Positions 1 to 7,150 of a stretch of DNA of 32,527 nucleotides are shown in pieces. The notes beneath the pieces are model-generated. The model saw only the letters and a list, made by a program, of their open reading frames with translations, searched no databases and had not been told where the DNA came from. Position 1 is the stretch's first letter. Each line of letters opens with the position of its first letter. The stretch spans positions 844-33,370 of the forward strand of contig DCWO01000176.1 of assembly GCA_002328865.1 (NCBI GenBank). The letters are read 5' to 3'. The translations under genes were made by a program, and so were the position numbers. The DNA comes from Dehalococcoidia bacterium UBA2160. GTDB taxonomy: Bacteria > Chloroflexota > Dehalococcoidia > Lucifugimonadales > UBA1123.

Positions 1-120
1 TCCGGAACAATCATGGATCGAGTGGTCGATGGCAAGATCGTCGAGATGTGGCACCGCCCCGACTTCCTGCGTATGCTGATACAGATCGGCGCGGTTCCCG
101 ACGACATGATGGGCGCGTAA
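1..120 (+). CDS. SnoaL-like / ester-cyclase family protein, C-terminal fragment
   Basis: Frame 1 is open from the window edge to TAA at 118-120 and gives 39 residues ending DDMMGA. The pattern V-x-D-G-K-I-V-E-M-W followed by D-F-L-R-M-L-x-Q-I-G-A-V-P is the usual last strand and helix of SnoaL-like polyketide-cyclase/ester-cyclase proteins, a small NTF2-fold family of diverse function. The start lies outside the window, so neither length nor catalytic residues can be judged. A gap of about 119 nt separates it from tsaD. Family assignment rests on this short tail only. Confidence 0.6.
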   Translation, partial: SGTIMDRVVDGKIVEMWHRPDFLRMLIQIGAVPDDMMGA

Positions 121-239
121 AGAGCCGCGAATCGTGCGGACACCTTCGACGTCCTTGGAATGAACGGGTCTCGTGACCGATTTCAGTTGAGAATAAGCAC
201 GCTGCGGCGATAGGTGCATCACATCGGAGCTTAGGCAGT

Positions 240-1268
240 ATGAATATCCTGGGAATCGAGACCTCGTGTGACGAGACCGCGGCCGCGGTTATCGAGGACG
301 GCGTAGCCATCCGGTCGAACGTCATCGCGTCGCAGGAGGAGCTTCACGCACAGTACGGCGGCATCGTGCCGGAGATCGCGTCGCGGCAGCACATGAAGGC
401 GATGATGCCGGTCGTGCAGCAAGCGCTGCAGCAAGCGGATGTCGAGCTCGGAAAGCTGGACGGCGTCGCCGTGACTCACGGGCCGGGCCTGGCGGGCTCG
501 TTGCTGGTCGGGGTCAACTCGGCTAAAGGGCTTGCGCTGTCCCACGACATCCCATTCATCGGCGTGAACCATCTTGAGGGACACATATACGCTTCTTGGC
601 TTGAGGACGATGTTGATCCGTCAGTCGAACCCGGATTTCCGCTGATGTGTCTGATCACCTCCGGGGGCCATACGGACCTGATCGTGATGAGGGGCCACGG
701 CGACTACACGCTGATAGGGCGTACGAGAGACGACGCCGCTGGCGAGGCGTTCGACAAGGCGGCGCGAGTACTTGGACTGGGTTTTCCCGGCGGCCCTGCC
801 ATCCAGCGGGCCGCGGAGTCCGGCACTGGCGCCGAGCCCAGGTTGCCTCGGCCGTCGGTGAAAGGCTCGCTGGACTTCAGCTTCAGCGGACTCAAGACCG
901 CGGTGCTGAGGAGGGCGGAGGAGAAAGGCCTGTACCCGCCGCCCAAGAACGGCGAGCTGGACCCTCAACAGGTCGCCGAGGTCTCGCAAGCGTTCCAGGA
1001 GGCGATGGTCGACTGCATGGTGACGAGAACGCTGAAAGCCGCTGAAGACCATGGTGTTCGGGGAATCCTGTTGGGCGGAGGGGTTGCTTCGAATTCGCAC
1101 CTGAGACGGCAGATGGCAGACAAGTCACCGGTGCAGGTGGTGGTCCCGCGGCCCGCGTTATGCACCGACAACGGCGCGATGATCGGCGCGGCCGCGTTCT
1201 TCCACCTCAGGGGTGGGGCGCGGCGAAGCTGGGACCTGGACGTCGTGCCAGGCCTCCGGTTGGGCTAA
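240..1268 (+). CDS. tsaD: tRNA N6-adenosine threonylcarbamoyltransferase TsaD
   Basis: 342 aa, full length for the family. TsaD transfers the threonylcarbamoyl group from TC-AMP to A37 of ANN-decoding tRNAs, working in the cytoplasm with TsaB and TsaE. The N terminus NILGIETSCDETAAAV is the family signature. The metal-binding pair appears as H111 and H115 in NHLEGH, with a third ligand D310 in CTDNGAMIG. SGGHT at 141-145 and GGGVASN at 279-285 belong to the ASKHA nucleotide fold. The ATG at 240 has GGAG at 226-229. The TAA stop (1266-1268) shares bases with the TAG stop of the convergent gene. No tsaB, tsaE or rimI is beside it in this window. Identification is secure. Confidence 0.97.
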   Translation: MNILGIETSCDETAAAVIEDGVAIRSNVIASQEELHAQYGGIVPEIASRQHMKAMMPVVQQALQQADVELGKLDGVAVTHGPGLAGSLLVGVNSAKGLALSHDIPFIGVNHLEGHIYASWLEDDVDPSVEPGFPLMCLITSGGHTDLIVMRGHGDYTLIGRTRDDAAGEAFDKAARVLGLGFPGGPAIQRAAESGTGAEPRLPRPSVKGSLDFSFSGLKTAVLRRAEEKGLYPPPKNGELDPQQVAEVSQAFQEAMVDCMVTRTLKAAEDHGVRGILLGGGVASNSHLRRQMADKSPVQVVVPRPALCTDNGAMIGAAAFFHLRGGARRSWDLDVVPGLRLG

Positions 1269-1810
1269 CGTGGGGCGAACGACCGGTGGCTGCCGTTCCT
1301 GCTCCCATTGGATGCCTTGATCTGGAACATCCTGCTGATAAACGAGTTCACGTCGTCGGCGTCATCGTCCGGCCCGTAGGACCAGTTAATCTCAGTGGCG
1401 CCTGCTTTGAATATCGCGGTGGGCCTGCCGGGTTCGGTCAGTTGGTTCACTATCAGGTAAACGCCCATCAGCAGCACCACGGCCGATGCCCCAAGGCGAA
1501 TCACTGAGTTTTCCATTGTGGCGAACAGCACGAATGCCAACACGAACGCGAGGGCGGCCCAGAGATACGAGGCGATTCCGCGCCGGTAGCTGGCGATCTC
1601 GACCGAGACGATGTCTTCAACGGCCGCCATGACAACCCGACGTTTCTTTTGCGGTCCGCTCAGATGAATCACCCTGGTGTCGGTCAGCAACAGCGCTTCA
1701 GGGTACTTGGACGACGGTCTGCCCGCGGGATCGGCGACGTTGATCGCGAAGGCGATGTCTTCGCCTTCCATCAGCCGAACGTCTTTGAACCCGAACTCCG
1801 TAAGCTCCAA
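1265..1810 (-). CDS. hypothetical two-TM protein with PH-like N-terminal part
   Basis: Reads leftward and ends at TAG (1265-1267). I chose the TTG at 1810 because a perfect AAGGAG (minus strand, plus 1822-1817) sits 6 nt before it. A longer open frame reaches 1894 but would overlap the amidohydrolase gene and has an unlikely N terminus. The chosen start gives 181 aa. Residues about 15-75 are beta-rich and contain E-A-L-L-L-T-D-T-R-V-I-H-L, followed by a basic stretch, as in bacterial PH-like domains. Two hydrophobic helices at about 81-99 and 103-122 form a hairpin, and the C-terminal tail is soluble. It probably follows the amidohydrolase gene in one transcript (64-nt gap). Function is unknown; the PH-like call is a visual impression. 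Confidence 0.6.
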   Translation of the reverse strand: MELTEFGFKDVRLMEGEDIAFAINVADPAGRPSSKYPEALLLTDTRVIHLSGPQKKRRVVMAAVEDIVSVEIASYRRGIASYLWAALAFVLAFVLFATMENSVIRLGASAVVLLMGVYLIVNQLTEPGRPTAIFKAGATEINWSYGPDDDADDVNSFISRMFQIKASNGSRNGSHRSFAPR

Positions 1811-1874
1811 ACCGGACTCCTTGGCGCCATGATCCCACGCCCATGTTATCAAATTGGCGCTTGATGAGGTTCGC

Positions 1875-3101
1875 CTACAGGCGATTGACGGCAACTGCGC
1901 CGTTCTTCATGACCAGACGCACGCTCGCGCCCTTTTCCAGCGTTGACACATCTGCCAACGGGTCCTGATCGACAAGAACGAGGTCGGCGCGCTTGCCTTT
2001 CTCGACCGTACCGACGCTGCCCTCGATGCCAAGGCATTCCGCGGCGCGGGAGGTGGCGGCGGCCAGCGCGTCGGCCGGGGGCATTCCGGCGGCTGCCAAG
2101 CAAGATATCTCTTGAGCGTTGTTGCAATGCACCCAGCCACCGGCGTCGGTCCCGGCAACGATCTTCACTCCGGCTTCCATCGCCAATTCCAGGCTTCGGA
2201 TGTGATGCTGTGTGAGTTCCTCCGAACGGGCCCGTCCGTGAGGAGTGCCTTGTGCCCTGTGGTAGATGTAAACGCTGAACGTGGGGATGTAGAAGATGTT
2301 CTTCTCGACCATCATGTGGACAAGGTCAGGGTCTTCGTCGAGGTGCGTCCCATGCTCGATCGAGTCGACGCCGGCCTCGATGGCGACGCGCAGACCGGGT
2401 CCGCCCAAAGCATGGCACATCACGCGTTTGCCGATCGAGTGGGCCTCGTCGACCAGAGCGGCCAGTTCTTCCGGCCTCATGTTCGTGTCCTTGGGCCCCA
2501 AGCCCGGACGGGAACTCGCGCCGCCTGTGGTCCCGGTTTTGATAGCGTTGGCGCCGGCCAATGCCATCTGTCGCACCCGGTGACGCATCTCGTCCGGGCC
2601 GTCGGCCACCCCGTCGGGCAGCGACGGGTTGGGCGGCGCCGGGTGATGGTAGCCGGAAGGGCTGGCGTGGTCGCCGATGCCGCCGGTCGGCGTAATGACG
2701 TCGAGCACAACCTGAAGACTCGGCCCCGGGATCAACCCTTCGTCGACGGCGGTCCTGAAACCGGCGTCCAACCCGCCGGCGTCCCGAACCGTCGTGTAGC
2801 CGGTGTGCAGCGTCTGCTCCAAGACGGATGCGATGCGCATATGACGGAGGCTGCTTGGTTCTGTGAGACCCCACTTGTCGGCAAGGCCATAGCCGAACGA
2901 GCTCAAGTGATCGTGACAGTCGATCAATCCCGGCATCAACGTCATGCCGCCGGCGTCGATGCGTTCCGCGCCGTTGGGGACCGGACGGGCGCCCGCCGGC
3001 GAGACCTCGACGATTTCGCCGTCGTTAACGAAAACGTCCATTCCTTCCCTGGGCCCGGCGCCGGTCCCGTCGATCAGTCTGGCTCCGCTAATGACGATCA
3101 A
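1875..3101 (-). CDS. metal-dependent amidohydrolase (imidazolonepropionase / Xaa-Pro dipeptidase-like)
   Basis: 408 aa from the TTG at 3101, which has GGAGG 6 nt upstream on the minus strand. The open frame continues to 3254, but the extra 51 residues are Arg-rich and unlike the family. The N terminus IVISGARLIDGTG and the D-C-H-D-H motif (H63, H65) after PGLI are classic for amidohydrolases. A-I-K-T-G-T-T-G-G carries a lysine, which may be carbamylated. VMCHALG, D-S-I-E-H-G-T-H and I-V-A-G-T-D-A-G-G supply the remaining metal and catalytic residues, and the C terminus ends G-K-R-A-D-L-V-L-V-D. Such enzymes hydrolyse cyclic amides or Xaa-Pro-like peptides; the substrate here is unknown. It is divergent from the aldolase-like genes, which may share its regulation. 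Confidence 0.88.
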   Translation of the reverse strand: MIVISGARLIDGTGAGPREGMDVFVNDGEIVEVSPAGARPVPNGAERIDAGGMTLMPGLIDCHDHLSSFGYGLADKWGLTEPSSLRHMRIASVLEQTLHTGYTTVRDAGGLDAGFRTAVDEGLIPGPSLQVVLDVITPTGGIGDHASPSGYHHPAPPNPSLPDGVADGPDEMRHRVRQMALAGANAIKTGTTGGASSRPGLGPKDTNMRPEELAALVDEAHSIGKRVMCHALGGPGLRVAIEAGVDSIEHGTHLDEDPDLVHMMVEKNIFYIPTFSVYIYHRAQGTPHGRARSEELTQHHIRSLELAMEAGVKIVAGTDAGGWVHCNNAQEISCLAAAGMPPADALAAATSRAAECLGIEGSVGTVEKGKRADLVLVDQDPLADVSTLEKGASVRLVMKNGAVAVNRL

Positions 3102-3199
3102 TTTGTTCCTCCGTCGTGTTCGGATCGAGCATGACCGAATATAACACCAGCGGGCAATAAGTCCAATCCGCGTCGGCCCGCGACGCTGCGACGAACGAT

Positions 3200-3233
3200 A
3201 GACCGACACTCGCTTCTGTGGTATCGTCGGTCT
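3200..3233. promoter_or_regulatory. inverted repeat between divergent genes, possible operator
   Basis: AGACCGAC at 3200-3207 and GTCGGTCT at 3226-3233 form perfect 8-bp arms around an 18-nt spacer. The repeat lies in the 178-nt gap between the divergent amidohydrolase (start 3101) and aldolase-like gene (start 3280), about 47 nt before the latter. A shared repressor site is plausible, but no regulator gene is adjacent and chance occurrence is possible. Confidence 0.3.
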
Positions 3234-3279
3234 GAAAATTAGCACGTCTCGCATTCCGTTGACTCAGGGTGTTGTAACC

Positions 3280-4365
3280 ATGGAACGACCCGTATTCAAG
3301 CCTGTAGGGACTCCCGTCGAAGAGCTGGACACGCCCGCTCTGGTGGTGGACCTCGACGCGTTGAACCACAACCTCGAAACCGTCCACGGCGGATTCGCCG
3401 ACGTGGCGCCGACCCTGAGACCGGACATGAGCGCCCACCTTTGCCCAGCCGTCGCCAGCAGACAGCTCGCGTCCGGCGGAACTGTCGGCGGCGTGGCGGT
3501 CTCGACGGTCGGCGAGGCTAAGGTTTTCGCACAAGAAGGCGTCGGCGACATCCTGATCGCCAATCTCCTCGTCACGGACGCGAAGATACAAGCAGCGTGC
3601 GGGCTCGCGGCGATGAGCGACCTGACGGTGCTGGTTGAGCGGCAAGACATCATCGCCCGATTCTCAGAAGCGGCCACGTCCAGGGGCGTGTCGCTGCGGT
3701 TGCTCATCCAGGTCAGCACGAGCGACGACCAGCCCGGGGTCGACTCCAGCGAAAAAGCAGCAACGCTGGCGACATCGGTCTCGGCAGCCGACGGGCTCCG
3801 ATTCGGCGGATTGTTCGCGAGAGCCGGAGGAGGGCCGAATTCGGGATCGAGTGCACTGACCGCGATCAAAGCAATGCGCCAGGCTGTGGCGCAGGCCGGG
3901 ATCGACGTCGACACCGTGTGCCTCGCGGGCACCCATGATCTGGTCAGCGACGACGACACGGACGTTGTCACCGAGGTCGTGGCCGGCGTCTACGCGCTCA
4001 TGGACCACAACCACGGCTCTTTGCACCCTGACTTGAAGCATGCGGCCAGACTGCTCACCACGGTCATAACGCACCCGGAGCCCGATCTCGCGTGGCTCGA
4101 CACCGGTCAAAAGGCGGCCAGCGTCGATACGGGCCTGCCGGCGATCGACGGCGTGCCGGGCGCAATGCTGACTCGGATGAGCGCGGAGCACGGAGGCGTG
4201 GCTCTGGAAGGCGACGCGCGGAGCGAATTCGAGATCGGTGACAAAATCTGGCTGATACCGGCAGACATCGCGAACTGCGCGAACTTGTACGACTACATAT
4301 ACGCCGCCCAGGACGGCAAGCTGGCAGCGGTTTGGGAAGTCGCAGCGCGGGGACGGTACCGGTAG
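3280..4365 (+). CDS. D-threonine aldolase / D-serine dehydratase-like protein lacking the PLP lysine (paralogue 1)
   Basis: 361 aa from the ATG at 3280. An in-frame TTG at 3259 is possible, but the ATG aligns with the start of paralogue 2. It shares G-T-P-V-E-x-L-D-T-P-x-L-x-x-D-L-D-A-L with the neighbour and has the alanine-racemase-type N-terminal barrel followed by the D-serine-dehydratase-like C-terminal domain. In active family members the N-terminal motif is R-P-H-x-K-T-H-K, whose first lysine binds PLP. Here it reads L-R-P-D-M-S-A-H-L, so Ser51 replaces the lysine. The C-terminal metal motif (normally P-N-H-x-C or P-N-H-x-D) reads P-A-D-I-A, so the histidine is also lost. The frame is otherwise intact and ends A-A-R-G-R-Y-R. 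This suggests a non-PLP function or a pseudo-enzyme partner of the next gene. Confidence 0.8.
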   Translation: MERPVFKPVGTPVEELDTPALVVDLDALNHNLETVHGGFADVAPTLRPDMSAHLCPAVASRQLASGGTVGGVAVSTVGEAKVFAQEGVGDILIANLLVTDAKIQAACGLAAMSDLTVLVERQDIIARFSEAATSRGVSLRLLIQVSTSDDQPGVDSSEKAATLATSVSAADGLRFGGLFARAGGGPNSGSSALTAIKAMRQAVAQAGIDVDTVCLAGTHDLVSDDDTDVVTEVVAGVYALMDHNHGSLHPDLKHAARLLTTVITHPEPDLAWLDTGQKAASVDTGLPAIDGVPGAMLTRMSAEHGGVALEGDARSEFEIGDKIWLIPADIANCANLYDYIYAAQDGKLAAVWEVAARGRYR

Positions 4366-4574
4366 GTTGCGAGCAACGGTTCGGCCTAAAGGCAGAGACC
4401 ACCCGATGCCGGCCACAGGTGCTCTGGCCGTTCACGGCCAAGCTGGCGCCCGCACAGGTTCGGCCTGAAGGCCGAGAACACTGGTTACCGGCCACAGGCG
4501 CTCTGGCCGTTCACGGCCAAGCCGGAAAACGACACATCGCCAAACGCCGTTTCGAAACATATCGAGGAGCGAAG
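4366..4574. repeat. intergenic duplicated 69-nt repeat with two hairpins per unit
   Basis: The gap between the two aldolase-like genes holds two direct copies, 4378-4446 and 4457-4525, 79 nt apart and differing at about 9 of 69 positions. Each copy opens with GGTTCGGCCT and ends near GGCCGTTCACGGCCAAG. Each contains a CGGCCT/AGGCCG stem (perfect in copy 2) and a GGCCGT-TC-ACGGCC stem. No T-tract follows, so these are not ordinary terminators. The pattern looks like a REP-type or attenuator-like element. Downstream of it lies the ribosome-binding site of the next gene (GAGGAG at 4564-4569). Confidence 0.75.
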
Positions 4575-5675
4575 ATGGACAGCTATCGACCTAGAATCGG
4601 GACGCCGGTGGAGTCGCTGGACACGCCGTGCCTGCTCATAGACCTCGATGCGCTTGAGCACAACTTCCGCTTCGTGGCGGAGACCTACCGAGACGCCGAG
4701 TGCAAGATGCGTGAGCACGCCAAGAACATCAAGACGCCCATCATCGCGCATAAACAGATCCGCGCAGGAGGCACCGTCAACGGGGTGTGCACGGCGAAGG
4801 TCTCCGAGGCTGAGGTGATGGTGGAGGGCGGCATCTCCGACATACTGATCACGAGCCAGGTCGTGACCCGCGACAAGCTCGAACGCGTGTGCGGCATCTC
4901 CCGCGTCGCCGACGTCAAGGTGGCGATCGATTCGACCGGTCCGCTCAAAGCTCTCTCAGACGCAGCGTGCGACTTCGGGACGACCGTGGGCGTCATCATC
5001 GAGGTCGACACGTCCATGCGCAGGGCTGGGGTCAGGTCGCCGGAGCACGGCGTCGAGCTCGCAAAACTCGCCACGGAACTGCCGGGGATCGCGTTCAAAG
5101 GCGTGATGAGCCACCAGGCTGTCTCCGGCGACATAGACCGTGAGACCCGATTCATCGAGGGCCGTCGATACATGGACATTTGCCTCGAGGTGCGCAATGC
5201 GATCGTTGCCGCCGGCATCCCCGTCGAGATCGTATCCACGGGCGAGACTTGGACCGTGGACGTGGCGGCAGAGGTCGAAGGTGTAACCGAAGTGCAGGGC
5301 GGAACCTACGCTCTCATGTGCACCAGCTCCGATTACATGGAAGACTTCCGATACGCGGCCCGAACGCTGAGCACCGTCATTAGCCGGCCCAGTTCCAACG
5401 TGGCCGTCGGCGATGTCGGCTACAGGGCGTTGGCGGCGCCCGGAGGAGTATTGCCGACAGTGGAGGACATGCCCGAAATCGGAGTCGCGACGCTGGAGCC
5501 GGAGCACATCGTCCTCCGTTCTGAGGGCGACATGCCCCTCGATGTCGGAGACCAGTTCATGCTGCTGAGCGCCCAGCAGGACATACTCGTAAATCGCTGG
5601 GACGAGTTCATCGCGGTCAGAAACGGCAAGGTGGAAGCGGTCTGGCCCATTCTGGCACGAGGTTGTTACCACTAG
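4575..5675 (+). CDS. D-threonine aldolase / D-serine dehydratase-like protein (paralogue 2)
   Basis: 366 aa from the ATG at 4575, which has GAGGAG 5 nt upstream; an upstream extension of the frame runs through the repeat and is rejected. It is a PLP fold-type III protein: alanine-racemase-like barrel, then the D-serine-dehydratase-like domain. The PLP site reads R-E-H-A-K-N-I-K, keeping lysine K50. It is followed by A-G-G-T-V-N-G-V-C-T-A-K-V-S-E-A-E-V-M, typical of the family. Known members cleave D-threonine or other D-3-hydroxy amino acids, or dehydrate D-serine. At the usual C-terminal P-N-H-x-C/D metal site I read S-A-Q-Q-D, so the histidine is Gln and metal use may differ. It forms a tandem pair with paralogue 1 and is followed by a sugar-acid dehydratase-like gene. 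Substrate is unknown. Confidence 0.85.
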   Translation: MDSYRPRIGTPVESLDTPCLLIDLDALEHNFRFVAETYRDAECKMREHAKNIKTPIIAHKQIRAGGTVNGVCTAKVSEAEVMVEGGISDILITSQVVTRDKLERVCGISRVADVKVAIDSTGPLKALSDAACDFGTTVGVIIEVDTSMRRAGVRSPEHGVELAKLATELPGIAFKGVMSHQAVSGDIDRETRFIEGRRYMDICLEVRNAIVAAGIPVEIVSTGETWTVDVAAEVEGVTEVQGGTYALMCTSSDYMEDFRYAARTLSTVISRPSSNVAVGDVGYRALAAPGGVLPTVEDMPEIGVATLEPEHIVLRSEGDMPLDVGDQFMLLSAQQDILVNRWDEFIAVRNGKVEAVWPILARGCYH

Positions 5676-6000
5676 GCGGCTCGCGGGAGAGATGCCGTGC
5701 TCCTTAGCGTCTGCTGGCAGGCAGGCGCGATTTCTCCACGTAACCTCGAATGTCACATGTGGTGCAGTACAAGATCCAGCCTAATCGCAATCCGTCGGAG
5801 AGGGTCTCAAACCCTCCAGCGTGTTATGCTTGTCAACGCATTCTGATGCGAGGCATTGCCATGCGTATGCAGATTTCGCGACGAGGTTTGCATCACGAGA
5901 CACATCGGGCGGGTTTGCCAAACCCATCCCTACGACCTCTCATCTCCACAGTCAAGACGCCGCACATGAACACGATAATCGCACAAAGGAGCAGCATGAG
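5676..6000. other. 325-nt gap without a recognised gene
   Basis: No supported coding sequence. A short stem GAGGGT/ACCCTC lies near 5800-5816 without a T-tract. The frame of the following gene is open back to 5821, but the family start is at 6001, where AAAGGAG (5985-5991) provides the ribosome-binding site. The gap presumably carries the promoter and leader of the dehydratase gene. I could not pick out a convincing -35/-10 pair. Confidence 0.5.
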
Positions 6001-7140
6001 ATGAAAATCACCGACGTCAAAGTATTCGTCACCGGGGCGGAAATGGCCAACTTCATGTTCGTCAAGATCTACACTGACTCGGGTTTGACCGGGGTCGGGG
6101 AGTGCAGCGTGGAGCGATTCGGCGAGATCGTGCACAAAGCGGCAGAGTCGTTCAGGGAATTTCTGATCGGCAAGGACCCGGCGAACATCGAGTACATATG
6201 GAACAGCCTCTACAAGCAGATGTTCTGGTACGGCCAATTCGCGATTCTCTGCGCGCTCAGCGGGGTCGAACAGGCTCTTTGGGACTTGAAAGGCAAGTCG
6301 CTGGGCGTACCGGTGTACGACCTCATGGGCGGGAAACTTCGAGATACTGTCCGGGCATACGCCAATGGATGGTCCGGTGGACCGGACGATTCGCCGTCCG
6401 GTGTCGCGAAGCAGGCGCAAGCCATGGTCGACCGCGGTTTCTCGGCGATGAAGTGGGACCCGTTCCGAACCGGCGGTCAGGTGATTCCGAAGCACGAAGA
6501 GGTTTACTCAGTGGAGTGCGTCAAAACCGTGAGGGAGGCGGTCGGCCCGGAAGTGGACCTGTTGATAGAGTGCCACGGAAGATTCAATCTTTGGAGCGCC
6601 ATCCGAATGGCCCACAAGCTGGAGCCGTTCGACCCGTCCTTCTACGAAGAGCCGGTGCCGCCCGACAACATCGACGCCATGGCCGAGGTTCAGCGGTCGA
6701 TCAACATTCCTGTCGCGACCGGGGAGCGGCTGTTCACGCGATGGGACTTCAGGCAGCTATTCGAAAAGCAGGCCGCACGGATTATCCAACCGGACATCTG
6801 CCACACGGGGGGCATCTTCGAGTTGAAGAAAATCGCAGCGATGGCCGAAACGTATTACATAGCCGTTCAACCTCACAATTCAAACGGCCCGTTGTCGACG
6901 TTTGCGAGCCTTCACCTGGACGCATCCATTCCGAACGTTATCTTCCAGGAGTACTTCCCGATCCGGCAGGACCGGTATGCTAGCCTTCTCACCGAAGCGG
7001 TCGAGTACGAGGACGGCTATCTGAAGATTCCTGACCGCCCGGGCATCGGCACGGACATCAACGAAGACGAAATCGCGAAACACCCGCCGCTCGAGGGCAC
7101 GTCCGTCGCGCCTTCCACGTGGATGGGAAGTTACTGGTAG
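6001..7140 (+). CDS. enolase-superfamily (mandelate racemase subgroup) sugar-acid dehydratase, D-galactonate-dehydratase-like
   Basis: 379 aa from the ATG at 6001, with AAAGGAG 9 nt upstream. The N-terminal capping domain begins MKITDVKVFVTG; the C-terminal barrel carries the catalytic set. By alignment from memory with E. coli DgoD, the metal ligands are E190 (in I-E-C-H-G-R-F), E216 (in Y-E-E-P-V-P-P) and E242 (in A-T-G-E-R-L-F). The acid/base residues are H192 and H292 (in Q-P-H-N-S-N-G-P), with D265 in Q-P-D-I-C-H-T-G-G pairing with H292. The first ligand is Asp in DgoD and Glu here. Family members abstract the alpha proton of a sugar acid and eliminate water. The exact substrate cannot be read from sequence. 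Its stop is 10 nt from that of the convergent flavoprotein gene. Confidence 0.88.
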   Translation: MKITDVKVFVTGAEMANFMFVKIYTDSGLTGVGECSVERFGEIVHKAAESFREFLIGKDPANIEYIWNSLYKQMFWYGQFAILCALSGVEQALWDLKGKSLGVPVYDLMGGKLRDTVRAYANGWSGGPDDSPSGVAKQAQAMVDRGFSAMKWDPFRTGGQVIPKHEEVYSVECVKTVREAVGPEVDLLIECHGRFNLWSAIRMAHKLEPFDPSFYEEPVPPDNIDAMAEVQRSINIPVATGERLFTRWDFRQLFEKQAARIIQPDICHTGGIFELKKIAAMAETYYIAVQPHNSNGPLSTFASLHLDASIPNVIFQEYFPIRQDRYASLLTEAVEYEDGYLKIPDRPGIGTDINEDEIAKHPPLEGTSVAPSTWMGSYW

Positions 7141-7150
7141 GCGCCGGCTT

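Noticed and set aside
2112..3134. 340-codon plus-strand frame opposite the amidohydrolase
   Set aside because: No family motif; it mirrors the amidohydrolase on the other strand.
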